Shown one piece after another: positions 1-5,207 of a stretch of DNA of 15,039 nucleotides. Source of the stretch: Kineosphaera sp039812485 (GTDB taxonomy: Bacteria > Actinomycetota > Actinomycetes > Actinomycetales > Dermatophilaceae); assembly GCA_039812485.1 (NCBI GenBank), contig JBDIAP010000094.1, positions 1-15,039 on the forward strand, written 5' to 3'. The notes under the pieces were generated by a model. The model worked only from the letters and a program-made list of their open reading frames with translations. It was not told the origin of the DNA and did not search any database. Both the position numbers and the translations under genes were made by a program. Within the stretch, counting starts at the first letter, position 1. Each line of letters begins with the position of its first letter.

Positions 1-901
1 AGCTCGACGCGATGACCACCGGCGTCGCTGCGCCGAAGATGTCGGCGACGCCCTCGATGCGGTGGGCCACGTCGGGGAAGGGCACCCGGTCCAGGTCCCG
101 CAGGGCGACGACCTGGCCCGGGGCGATGCGGCCCGGCGCGATGCGGCGCGGCGTCACGCGGTCCGGCGCGATGCTGTCCGGCGCGATGTGGTCCGATGTC
201 GGGCGGTCCGATGTCGGGCGTTCCGATGTCGGGCGTTCCGGTGTCACGTGGCCCGGTGCGACGCGGTCCGGTGCCTGCGGGTCGGGATCGGGCGTGGCGC
301 GCGCGTCGGTCGGCAGCGCCACGTGCGCGACGCGGGTGTGCCCGAGCCCGGCGAGATGCCGGGCCAGCTCGCGGGTCGCGGCCCGGCCGTCGATGTCGAC
401 CTGCACGATGTCGGGGTCCAGCGGCGCGCCGAACGCCACCATCGGAATGCCGCGCGAGCGCAGGTGCTCGGTCAGCGGATTGGAGCGGGCGCCGCAGCCG
501 AGGAAGACGGTCGCGTCGAGCGCGGTGCCGGCCAGGCGCTCGATGGCGTGCTCCGGCTCCTGGGGCGACTGCGACAGCAGCAGCATCCCGGTGGGGATGT
601 CGTCGAGCACGGCCGAGAGGCCGTCGAGGATCGACACCGCATAGGGGTCGTGGAAGGCGTGCAACAGGCGCCCCTCGACGATGACCGCGACGACCCCCGC
701 GCGGCCGCGGCGCAGCGACGAGGCGAGCGGGTCGGGACCCAGGTAGTGCAGCTTCTGGGCGGCGGTGAGCACCCGCTCACGCGTGGCCTCGGCGACGGGT
801 CCCTTGCCGCTGAAGACGAGGGAGGCGGTCGAGAGCGAAACGCCGGCCACGGCGGCCACCGACTTCAGCGTGGGCCGTCGCGCGGGTGAGCTGCGACTCA
901 T
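1..901 (-). CDS. LacI-family transcriptional regulator, C-terminus cut by window edge
   Basis: The ATG at 901 (minus) opens a frame that stays open to the left edge, about 300 codons, so the last part of the protein is missing. Residues 11-65 form a LacI-type helix-turn-helix plus hinge (TLKSVAAVAGVSLSTASLVF, then ATRERVLTAAQKLHYLGPDP). The periplasmic-binding-like sensor domain starts near residue 69 (GVVAVIVEG). Family members are dimeric DNA-binding repressors, often of sugar or nucleoside genes; the ligand cannot be told here. An AGGAGGT ribosome-binding site lies 12 nt upstream of the start (914-920). The oddity is a low-complexity stretch at about residues 210-262, made of 5-residue repeats such as RPTSE/RPTSD/RIAPG. 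It sits after the conserved GHTRVAHV strand, and the normal fold resumes at DLDRVPFPDVAHRIEGV. The regulated genes are not evident in the window. Confidence 0.88.
   Translation of the reverse strand, partial: MSRSSPARRPTLKSVAAVAGVSLSTASLVFSGKGPVAEATRERVLTAAQKLHYLGPDPLASSLRRGRAGVVAVIVEGRLLHAFHDPYAVSILDGLSAVLDDIPTGMLLLSQSPQEPEHAIERLAGTALDATVFLGCGARSNPLTEHLRSRGIPMVAFGAPLDPDIVQVDIDGRAATRELARHLAGLGHTRVAHVALPTDARATPDPDPQAPDRVAPGHVTPERPTSERPTSDRPTSDHIAPDSIAPDRVTPRRIAPGRIAPGQVVALRDLDRVPFPDVAHRIEGVADIFGAATPVVIASS
122..271. repeat. 15-bp tandem repeat, about 10 copies, inside the LacI-family gene
   Basis: Ten consecutive 15-bp units can be laid end to end (122-136, 137-151 and so on to 257-271), each related to CGCGATGCGGTCCGG or TGTCGGGCGGTCCGA. 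The three units at 197-241 are nearly identical. More degenerate units flank the array on both sides (about 107-121 and 272-286). Because the period is a multiple of three, the array adds whole pentapeptides to the regulator without breaking frame. Confidence 0.9.
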
Positions 902-964
902 GGCCTCGTGCCCACCTCCTGGCTGCCTGCCGCTCGGGCGTTCTCACGAGGGTATCCGACGGAT

Positions 965-976
965 CGAATCGATTCG
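965..976. promoter_or_regulatory. Palindrome CGAATCGATTCG, candidate LacI-family operator
   Basis: A perfect 12-bp palindrome with a central CpG, the general form of LacI/GalR-family operators, lies 64 bp upstream of the LacI-family start codon. It sits just upstream of a weak minus-strand -10-like TACCCT, so binding there could repress the regulator's own gene. Operator identity is inferred from symmetry and position only. Confidence 0.45.
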
Positions 977-1008
977 GGCTCGCGCGTGACCGAGGCGCCG
1001 GGGGGAAG

Positions 1009-1158
1009 CGTCGTCGGCCTGCGTGCCGGGCTCGGGCCGCTCGTCGTGGGGTTCGGTGGGGGTGCGTCCGGCGCCGTGGCGGTCGTCGGCTTGAGTGTCG
1101 GGCTCTGGCCGCTGGTGTCGGGCCTGGTGACGCGTGGCGGCGCGTCCGGCGCCGTGGC
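1009..1158. repeat. Imperfect tandem duplication, two copies of about 75 bp
   Basis: Two adjacent copies share TCGTCGGC near their starts (1011 and 1083), CGGGCTC-GGCCGCT in the middle, and GCGTCCGGCGCCGTGGC at their ends (1064 and 1142). The spacing shifts from 72 to 78 bp because of a small insertion in the second copy. It lies upstream of thpR, and no function is apparent. Confidence 0.65.
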
Positions 1159-1205
1159 GACCCGGCGCGCCGAGGGTGGGCGGCGAGCCTGCGCGCCGGG
1201 TGCGG

Positions 1206-1211
1206 CAGCAT
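1206..1211 (+). promoter_or_regulatory. Possible -10 hexamer of thpR (CAGCAT)
   Basis: This NANNNT-like hexamer ends exactly 6 nt before the thpR ATG at 1218, the spacing expected for a leaderless actinobacterial transcript. No Shine-Dalgarno is seen. It is a weak match, listed because the same spacing recurs at better-matching genes in the window. Confidence 0.3.
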
Positions 1212-1217
1212 GGGCGG

Positions 1218-1796
1218 ATGCGTGCCTTCGTCGCGATCGTGCCCCCCGCGGAGGTGATCGAGCACCTCAGCGAGTTCCTCGCGCCGCGCCGCGCCCCGGC
1301 GCGCGGGCCGGCCGCGCCCCCGCCGCGCTGGACCCGCGACGAACAGCTGCACATCACGTGCGCCTTCCTGCCCGACCTCGCCGAGCGCGACGTCGACGAG
1401 CTGGTCGACCGACTCGGCGAGGCGGTGGCGGGCCGTGGCTGCGGTCCCCTGTGGCTCTCCGGTGCAGACGCCTTCCCCGATGCGATCGCCGCGCGTGTGC
1501 TCGCGCTCGCCGTCGAGCCCGCGCCGGCGCGTGACGCCCTCGGCGCCCTGGCCGGCTCGGTGCGCCGCGCCGCGAACGGCGCCGGCGTGCGCGTGCGGGG
1601 CGGGCCGTATCGACCCCACCTCACCGTCGCCCGCTTCGGGCGGCCCACCGAGGCGACCCGGTGGTTGCGCATCCTGGAGACCTACGGCGGGCTGCCGTGG
1701 CAGCCGACTCGCGTCGAGCTCATCCGATCCCACCTCGGGCAGGGGCCGGGCGGCACGCCGCGCTACGAGACCCTCGAGAGCCTGCCGCTCAGCTGA
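1218..1796 (+). CDS. thpR: RNA 2',3'-cyclic phosphodiesterase (2'-5' RNA ligase family)
   Basis: The 192-residue product has the two HxT catalytic motifs of the 2H phosphoesterase/LigT superfamily: H45-I-T47 in LHITCAF and H134-L-T136 in YRPHLTVARF. Length, the opening MRAFVAIVPP and motif spacing match ThpR (LigT). Such enzymes hydrolyse 2',3'-cyclic phosphate ends of RNA to 2'-phosphates and can join 2'-5' tRNA halves in vitro; the cellular role is poorly defined. The ATG at 1218 is chosen because family proteins begin at this MRxFVA-like strand; the frame stays open upstream into repetitive non-coding DNA. It is a single-gene unit. A proline/arginine-rich loop at residues 23-38 is probably a lineage-specific expansion. 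The family call is firm; the in vivo substrate is not. Confidence 0.9.
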   Translation: MRAFVAIVPPAEVIEHLSEFLAPRRAPARGPAAPPPRWTRDEQLHITCAFLPDLAERDVDELVDRLGEAVAGRGCGPLWLSGADAFPDAIAARVLALAVEPAPARDALGALAGSVRRAANGAGVRVRGGPYRPHLTVARFGRPTEATRWLRILETYGGLPWQPTRVELIRSHLGQGPGGTPRYETLESLPLS

Positions 1797-1853
1797 CCCC
1801 ACGTGGTTGTGCGCAAACGCGCGGGTGTCGCCTCCAGCGTGCGCGGCCCGCCC

Positions 1854-1859
1854 TATAAT
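1854..1859 (+). promoter_or_regulatory. -10 box TATAAT upstream of the deacetylase
   Basis: A perfect TATAAT stands out in this very GC-rich sequence, between thpR and the deacetylase gene. No clear -35 is seen at 16-18 bp. Transcription from about 1866 would give a 5' leader of about 220 nt to the preferred start at 2084, or shorter to the in-frame ATGs at 1925 and 1982. Confidence 0.55.
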
Positions 1860-2083
1860 CATCGCCGGGGACCACCAGCTCGACGCGGAAAGCCATGGGG
1901 CACAATTGACTTCGCGCCATCACGATGTGTGCTGTCGACCGGCCGCCCGCGCGGGCTCACACGAACGGGGCCAGACCGACCATGTGCGCACCACGCCGTC
2001 GACGCCACACGCCTGCCGTGCCGGAATCGTCTCCGGCCTCCGGCTCGGGCACCCCCGAACTGCACACCGACACGGCGCCCACG

Positions 2084-2986
2084 ATGACGACCCCGAGCAT
2101 GGGCTCGGGTGTGTCGCGTCGCGGGCTGCTCCTGGCGGGTCTCGCCGGCGCGGGCGGGTTGGCGCTCGCGGCGTGCAGCGCCGACGCGCAGCCGCTGTCG
2201 GGCGTGGCGGACGTCTCGACGGGTCCGGCTGCACCTGCTACCGGTGGGGCGTCGAGCGCGCCGTCGGCGGGCGCGCGACCGACCGCCGCCGTCATGTCGA
2301 CCCGCGCGACGGTGCCGGTGCTCTGCTATCACCAAGTGCGGCCGTGGACCGGTGGCGACGCTGCCTACGCGCGATCGATGCTCGTCATCCCGCCGACCCA
2401 GCTCGCCGCCCAGCTCGACGCGATCAAGGCCGCGGGCTACACGACGATCTCGCCGCAGCAATATCGTGACCACCTCTTCGCCGACGCGGCGCTGCCGACC
2501 AAACCGGTCATCCTGTCGTTGGACGACGGCAAGGACAACCAGGTGTCGGCGGCGCTCCCGGCCCTGACGCAGCGCGGCATGACCGGCACGTTCTTCGTCA
2601 TGACCGTCATCCTCGGCAACTCCGGGTGGATGAAGCGCGACGACGTCAAGCGGCTCGCCGACGCGGGCATGACGATCGGCTCGCACACGTGGGATCACCA
2701 CATGGTGACCAAGTACTCCGGCAAGGACTACGCGACCCAGCTGGACCAGCCGCGCGAGGTGCTGCGCAAGCTCTCCGGGCAGCCGGTCGACGACTTCGCC
2801 TACCCCTACGGCGCGTGGAACACGGCGATCCTGCCCCACATCGCGTCGGCCGGATACCAAGCGGCCTACCAGCTCATGGACAAGCCGATGGACAAGGGGC
2901 ACCCCGAGCTGACGCTGCGCCGCATCCTCGCGGTGTCGACGTGGAGCGGCCCGCAGGTCGTGGCCAAGCTCGACAGCCTGACGTAG
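2084..2986 (+). CDS. Secreted polysaccharide deacetylase (NodB/CE4), Tat-type lipoprotein
   Basis: From the ATG at 2084 the product is 300 residues. It opens with a twin-arginine signal (S11-R-R-G-LLL), a hydrophobic stretch and a lipobox ending at C31 (LAAC), predicting export by Tat and anchoring on the outer face of the membrane. A Thr/Ala/Pro-rich linker follows, then the strand PVLCYHQV (78-85). The NodB-homology motifs are visible: LSLDDG (145-149, D147/D148), SHTWDHH with H201 and H205 as metal ligands, and FAYPYG (238-243). These metal-dependent enzymes remove acetyl groups from GlcNAc polymers such as peptidoglycan or exopolysaccharide; the substrate is unknown. Motif 1 has Leu where Phe is usual, keeping both Asp. 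The frame is open back to 1925 and has ATGs at 1925 and 1982, but those starts would place about 50-60 residues before the signal, and none has a good ribosome-binding site. Confidence 0.85.
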   Translation: MTTPSMGSGVSRRGLLLAGLAGAGGLALAACSADAQPLSGVADVSTGPAAPATGGASSAPSAGARPTAAVMSTRATVPVLCYHQVRPWTGGDAAYARSMLVIPPTQLAAQLDAIKAAGYTTISPQQYRDHLFADAALPTKPVILSLDDGKDNQVSAALPALTQRGMTGTFFVMTVILGNSGWMKRDDVKRLADAGMTIGSHTWDHHMVTKYSGKDYATQLDQPREVLRKLSGQPVDDFAYPYGAWNTAILPHIASAGYQAAYQLMDKPMDKGHPELTLRRILAVSTWSGPQVVAKLDSLT

Positions 2987-3014
2987 GAGGCCGACGGACT
3001 CAGGCGAGGCTCAG

Positions 3015-3032
3015 GCCGAGACGGTTCTCGGC
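3015..3032 (+). terminator. Hairpin after the deacetylase gene
   Basis: A perfect 7-bp stem (GCCGAGA/TCTCGGC) with a CGGT tetraloop begins 28 nt after the deacetylase stop and ends just before the yciI-like promoter. There is no T-run, which is common for GC-rich actinobacterial terminators, so function is inferred. Confidence 0.5.
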
Positions 3033-3042
3033 GTCGGCGCCG

Positions 3043-3048
3043 TAGGGT
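3043..3048 (+). promoter_or_regulatory. -10 hexamer TAGGGT of a probable leaderless gene
   Basis: TAGGGT matches the TANNNT consensus and ends 6 nt before the ATG at 3055, so the predicted transcription start coincides with the start codon. No Shine-Dalgarno precedes the gene. Confidence 0.6.
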
Positions 3049-3054
3049 GGCGCC

Positions 3055-3345
3055 ATGCCGTTCTATGCCGTGCACTACGCCTACAGCTCGGACTCCGCCG
3101 CGCTCGACGCGGTGCGCCCCACACACCGGACATACCTCGCCTCGCTCGTCGACGGTGGCGCCCTGCGCGCCTCGGGGCCGTATGTGGGCACCGACCCCTC
3201 GGCGCTGCTTCTCTTCGTCGCGGACAGCAAGGAGACCGTGCGCACGCTGCTCGACCAGGACCCCTTCCAGGTGGCGGGGCTCGTCGAGCGCACCGAGATC
3301 ACCGAGTGGAACCCCATCATCGGGGCCTTCGCCCACGAGGTCTGA
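3055..3345 (+). CDS. YciI-like family protein
   Basis: This is a 96-residue protein with the compact ferredoxin-like YciI layout: an N-terminal strand (FYAVHYAY), RPTHRTYLASLVDGG with the conserved His at 24, SGP at 40-42, DPF at 70-72 and a C-terminal EW segment. YciI proteins are small soluble proteins, often described as dehydratase- or dehalogenase-associated; their reaction is generally unknown. The ATG at 3055 sits 6 nt after TAGGGT and looks leaderless. The stop is only 4 bp from the def stop on the other strand, so the two transcripts must overlap or terminate inside each other. The family call is good; the function is not assigned. Confidence 0.85.
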   Translation: MPFYAVHYAYSSDSAALDAVRPTHRTYLASLVDGGALRASGPYVGTDPSALLLFVADSKETVRTLLDQDPFQVAGLVERTEITEWNPIIGAFAHEV

Positions 3346-3349
3346 GCGG

Positions 3350-4051
3350 CTACTTGCCGAGCTCGCGGGCGCGCTCGTCCCAGGCGGCCCAGGTCTGGTC
3401 TTTCTCGGCCTCCATCTCGCGCAGCGCGCGCCGACGCTCGCGCGCCGACAGATGGTCGAGATAGAGCCTGCCGTCGAGGTGGTCGGTCTCGTGCAGGAGG
3501 CAGCGCGCGAAGAGCCCGACGCCCTCGATGCGCAGCGGGTTGCCGCGTTGGTCGACGCCCTCGACGACCGCGACGCGGGGGCGGGTGACCATCGCGGCCG
3601 CCCCGGGCACCGACAGGCACCCCTCGTGGTCGTCGATGCGGTCGTCGGGTCCGGCACCCGAGGTCGACACGACCCGCGGGTTGACGATGTGGCCGACATT
3701 GCGCACACCGAACGCGTCGGGGCAGTCGTAGACGAAGACGCGCAGGTCGACGCCTATCTGATTGGCCGCCAGGCCCACCCCGTGGGCGACCTCGTTGGTC
3801 GCGTGCATGTCGTCGATGAGGGCGCGCAGCTCCTGGGTGCCGAACTCGCTCACCTCGCGGCAGGGGGTGGCGAGCACGTCCTCGCCGACGACCGTGATGC
3901 GCCGCCGCCGACCGCGACGCGACTCCGGGAGCTGCTCGGGGATGTGATCCACGGGGGCGCCGAGTAGGCGCGGGCGGCGGTCGGTCGGCGGAGCTGGGGT
4001 GGGGGTCCCGGCGCGGCGGCTGCGCGCGCCGATCCCGAAGATCGAGGACAT
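3350..4051 (-). CDS. def: Peptide deformylase
   Basis: The 233-residue product has all three deformylase signatures: motif I GVGLAANQ (91-98), motif II EGCLS (143-147) with metal ligand C145, and motif III HETDH (187-191) with metal ligands H187 and H191 and catalytic E188. It removes the N-formyl group from the initiator methionine of new proteins in the cytosol. The core starts near residue 50; before it lies a basic, Pro-rich extension of about 48 residues not needed by the fold. The ATG at 4051 is preferred. The frame runs open to 4192 but that part is Arg/Pro/Gly-rich and crosses an inverted repeat. An internal start is possible. No fmt gene adjoins it here, unlike in many bacteria. The gene converges on the YciI-like gene with a 4-bp gap. 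Confidence 0.93.
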   Translation of the reverse strand: MSSIFGIGARSRRAGTPTPAPPTDRRPRLLGAPVDHIPEQLPESRRGRRRRITVVGEDVLATPCREVSEFGTQELRALIDDMHATNEVAHGVGLAANQIGVDLRVFVYDCPDAFGVRNVGHIVNPRVVSTSGAGPDDRIDDHEGCLSVPGAAAMVTRPRVAVVEGVDQRGNPLRIEGVGLFARCLLHETDHLDGRLYLDHLSARERRRALREMEAEKDQTWAAWDERARELGK

Positions 4052-4057
4052 GTCCCC

Positions 4058-4063
4058 ATCATC
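4058..4063 (-). promoter_or_regulatory. Possible -10 hexamer of def (GATGAT)
   Basis: On the minus strand GATGAT ends 6 nt before the def ATG at 4051. It fits only NANNNT, so leaderless initiation is a weak inference. The intervening GGGGAC could alternatively act as a poorly spaced ribosome-binding site. Confidence 0.3.
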
Positions 4064-4070
4064 GCCGATC

Positions 4071-4095
4071 CACGGGGGGCGTCGCGCCGCCCGTG
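4071..4095. repeat. Inverted repeat upstream of def
   Basis: CACGGGGGGCG and CGCCGCCCGTG form 11-bp arms with one mismatch around a 3-nt loop, 20 bp upstream of the def start codon. It could be an operator, or a hairpin ending transcription from upstream. Confidence 0.5.
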
Positions 4096-4310
4096 AGCCA
4101 CGCCGGCCGATGCGAGGGCCAGGGGCTTTCCCCTCGCCGCCCGGAGGTGCTGCCCGCGGTCCGGGCACGCCGGTGGACGTGCGCGGCGACAACCCTCCCG
4201 CCTTCGGCCCCCGCCTGGCGCGTCCCAGACCGCCGCACGGCCACCGGCCTGCCCTGCGAGCTCACCTGTGCTCCCGCGAGGGTGCTCGCGGTCGGCCTCA
4301 GGTCGGGCCG

Positions 4311-4424
4311 GAGGCCCGAACGTCGTACATCAACCAGGGGTTGAGCCCTTGTCGCGTCATAACGCCGCGGGTCGCGAGGCTCGCTGTCGCCCGCGCGGCG
4401 TTTGATGTACGACGTTCGTGCCTT
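4311..4424. repeat. Large nested palindrome able to form a three-way junction
   Basis: The outer arms CGAACGTCGTACATCAA (4317-4333) and TTGATGTACGACGTTCG (4402-4418) are perfect 17-bp inverted repeats. They extend outward by four more pairs (4312-4315 with 4420-4423) after one mismatch. Inside the 68-nt loop are two further stems: AGGG/CCCT (4336-4339/4346-4349) and ACGCCGCG/CGCGGCGT (4362-4369/4394-4401). A competing 6-bp hairpin, TCAACC/GGTTGA (4330-4335/4339-4344), overlaps the left arm. A separate stem CGGGCC/GGCCCG (4304-4309/4313-4318) abuts the left edge. It begins 34 nt past the DinB-like stop codon and has no T-run. Confidence 0.85.
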
Positions 4425-4457
4425 CGCGCGTGGCCGTCGACGGTTCGGGGGGCCGGT

Positions 4458-5021
4458 TCAGGCGCTCCGGTGGGCGTAGAGGTCGCGCAGGAGCGCGATC
4501 TCGGCGCCGTGGTGGATGATCTCGCGGTTGATGTGCAGCACGAGCACGGCCATCGGCTCGGCCGCCCACGGGCCCTCGGCCGGACCCACCGGTGCGGCCA
4601 GCGCGTCGGCGTCGAGTTCGCGCACCCCGCCCATCCACGACGCGTAGGTCTCGTCGAGTTGCGCGAGTGCCTCGTCGGCCCCCGGCGGGTAGGCGTGGGT
4701 CATGTAGTCGTAGGGCGGCCCACCGAAGTGGGAGTGGGCTCGCGCGCCGAGGCAGCCCACGACGACGTGCCCGATGCGCCACGCGATCGTCGTCACGGGT
4801 GCGGGCTGCGGCTCGGGGAAGGCGAAGTCGATCCGCATCGGCCCGGTGCCGGCCTGGATCGGGGCGGTGCCGGTGCCCTCGGGGCGCACGTTCCAGGCGT
4901 CCGGCACCGGCTCCCAGCGGTATTCGTCGTCGGTGAGGCCGTCCAGGCGGGGTCGCAGCTGTGTCCGCCAGTGCCAGTCGAGCTGGTCGGCGAGGGTCGT
5001 GGTCCAGTCGATCGTCGTCAT
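4458..5021 (-). CDS. DinB-superfamily protein (DinB_2-like)
   Basis: This 187-residue protein has features of the DinB/YfiT four-helix-bundle superfamily: an N-terminal helix with LADQLDWHW, the WRIGH segment (81-85) and HINREIIHHGAEI (163-175). H85 with the histidines near 163-171 could form the usual metal site. Some relatives are thiol-S-transferases using mycothiol or bacillithiol; for this type the reaction is generally unknown. The ATG at 5021 is chosen because GGAGG (5028-5032) precedes it at good spacing; an in-frame ATG at 5051 lacks such a site. The gene diverges from the WYL regulator at 5208, and their shared 186-bp region carries two palindromes, so control by that regulator is likely. 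Confidence 0.82.
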   Translation of the reverse strand: MTTIDWTTTLADQLDWHWRTQLRPRLDGLTDDEYRWEPVPDAWNVRPEGTGTAPIQAGTGPMRIDFAFPEPQPAPVTTIAWRIGHVVVGCLGARAHSHFGGPPYDYMTHAYPPGADEALAQLDETYASWMGGVRELDADALAAPVGPAEGPWAAEPMAVLVLHINREIIHHGAEIALLRDLYAHRSA

Positions 5022-5027
5022 CGTCGT

Positions 5028-5032
5028 CCTCC
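5028..5032 (-). promoter_or_regulatory. Ribosome-binding site of the DinB-like gene
   Basis: GGAGG on the minus strand, 6 nt before the ATG at 5021. It decides the start in favour of 5021 over the in-frame ATG at 5051. Confidence 0.7.
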
Positions 5033-5065
5033 AGGTCGTGTCGCGGTGCACAGGTCGTCCGGTCC

Positions 5066-5099
5066 GTCGTCGCGTCCGGTGTGTCGTCGCGTCCGGTGC
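5066..5099. repeat. 17-bp direct repeat, two copies, in the DinB-like leader
   Basis: GTCGTCGCGTCCGGTGT (5066-5082) is followed directly by GTCGTCGCGTCCGGTGC (5083-5099). A third, degraded start (GACGTCGCGT) follows at 5100. Confidence 0.75.
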
Positions 5100-5113
5100 G
5101 ACGTCGCGTGGGT

Positions 5114-5129
5114 CGGGCCGATCGGCCCG
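5114..5129. repeat. Perfect 16-bp palindrome CGGGCCGATCGGCCCG
   Basis: It lies in the shared intergenic region, 92 bp upstream of the DinB-like ATG and 78 bp upstream of the WYL regulator ATG. It could be an operator or a GC-rich hairpin. Confidence 0.6.
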
Positions 5130-5163
5130 GTCTCGCTCGATCGAACGGTCTCACCCTCATGGG

Positions 5164-5190
5164 GGCAGCGGACAGATGATGTCCGCTGCC
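5164..5190. promoter_or_regulatory. Perfect 11+5+11 inverted repeat, candidate WYL-regulator operator
   Basis: The arms GGCAGCGGACA (5164-5174) and TGTCCGCTGCC (5180-5190) flank a GATGA spacer. The repeat ends 17 bp before the WYL regulator's ATG. If the mRNA is leaderless, it would cover roughly -44 to -18, so binding would block the promoter. Its place between divergent regulator and target is typical of an autoregulatory operator. Confidence 0.65.
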
Positions 5191-5195
5191 TGGGC

Positions 5196-5201
5196 GAGAC
5201 T
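5196..5201 (+). promoter_or_regulatory. Possible -10 hexamer of the WYL regulator (GAGACT)
   Basis: GAGACT ends 6 nt before the ATG at 5208. It matches NANNNT but not the first T; no ribosome-binding site is evident. Confidence 0.3.
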
Positions 5202-5207
5202 TGAGCC

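Larger units (their letters stand above)
902..1217. other. Intergenic region between LacI-family gene and thpR
   Basis: About 316 bp without a convincing gene. It holds the ribosome-binding site of the LacI-family gene (914-920), a 12-bp palindrome (965-976), and two imperfect copies of a roughly 75-bp unit (about 1009-1158). Open frames crossing it lack homology or a good start and look like high-GC shadow frames. Confidence 0.6.
4052..4457. other. Non-coding region between def and the DinB-like gene
   Basis: About 406 bp between two minus-strand genes. It holds an inverted repeat just upstream of def (4071-4095), a small GC hairpin (4121-4134), and a large nested palindrome (4311-4424) just past the end of the DinB-like gene. 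No frame here shows a recognisable protein, and nothing resembling a tRNA is seen. Confidence 0.6.

Noticed and set aside
777..1862. Minus-strand open frame covering thpR and the start of the LacI-family gene
   Set aside because: Antisense to thpR, which has clear HxT motifs; composition is that of a shadow frame and it overlaps the LacI-family gene in another frame.
1895..1909. Tiny upstream ORF (ATG GGG CAC AAT TGA) in the deacetylase leader
   Set aside because: Four codons with only a poor GGAAAG-like site upstream; not enough to claim translation or attenuation.
1859..2902. Minus-strand frame opposite the deacetylase
   Set aside because: The plus strand shows a signal peptide and NodB motifs; the minus frame shows none.
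3047..3967. Plus-strand frame across the YciI-like gene and opposite def
   Set aside because: It mixes an alternate frame of one gene with the antisense of another, both of which have strong family motifs.
4361..4418. Resemblance of the nested palindrome to an integron attC site (AAC...GTT)
   Set aside because: The R box sequences RYYYAAC and GTTRRRY are not matched (GTT is followed by T), there is no integrase, and no cassette array is present.
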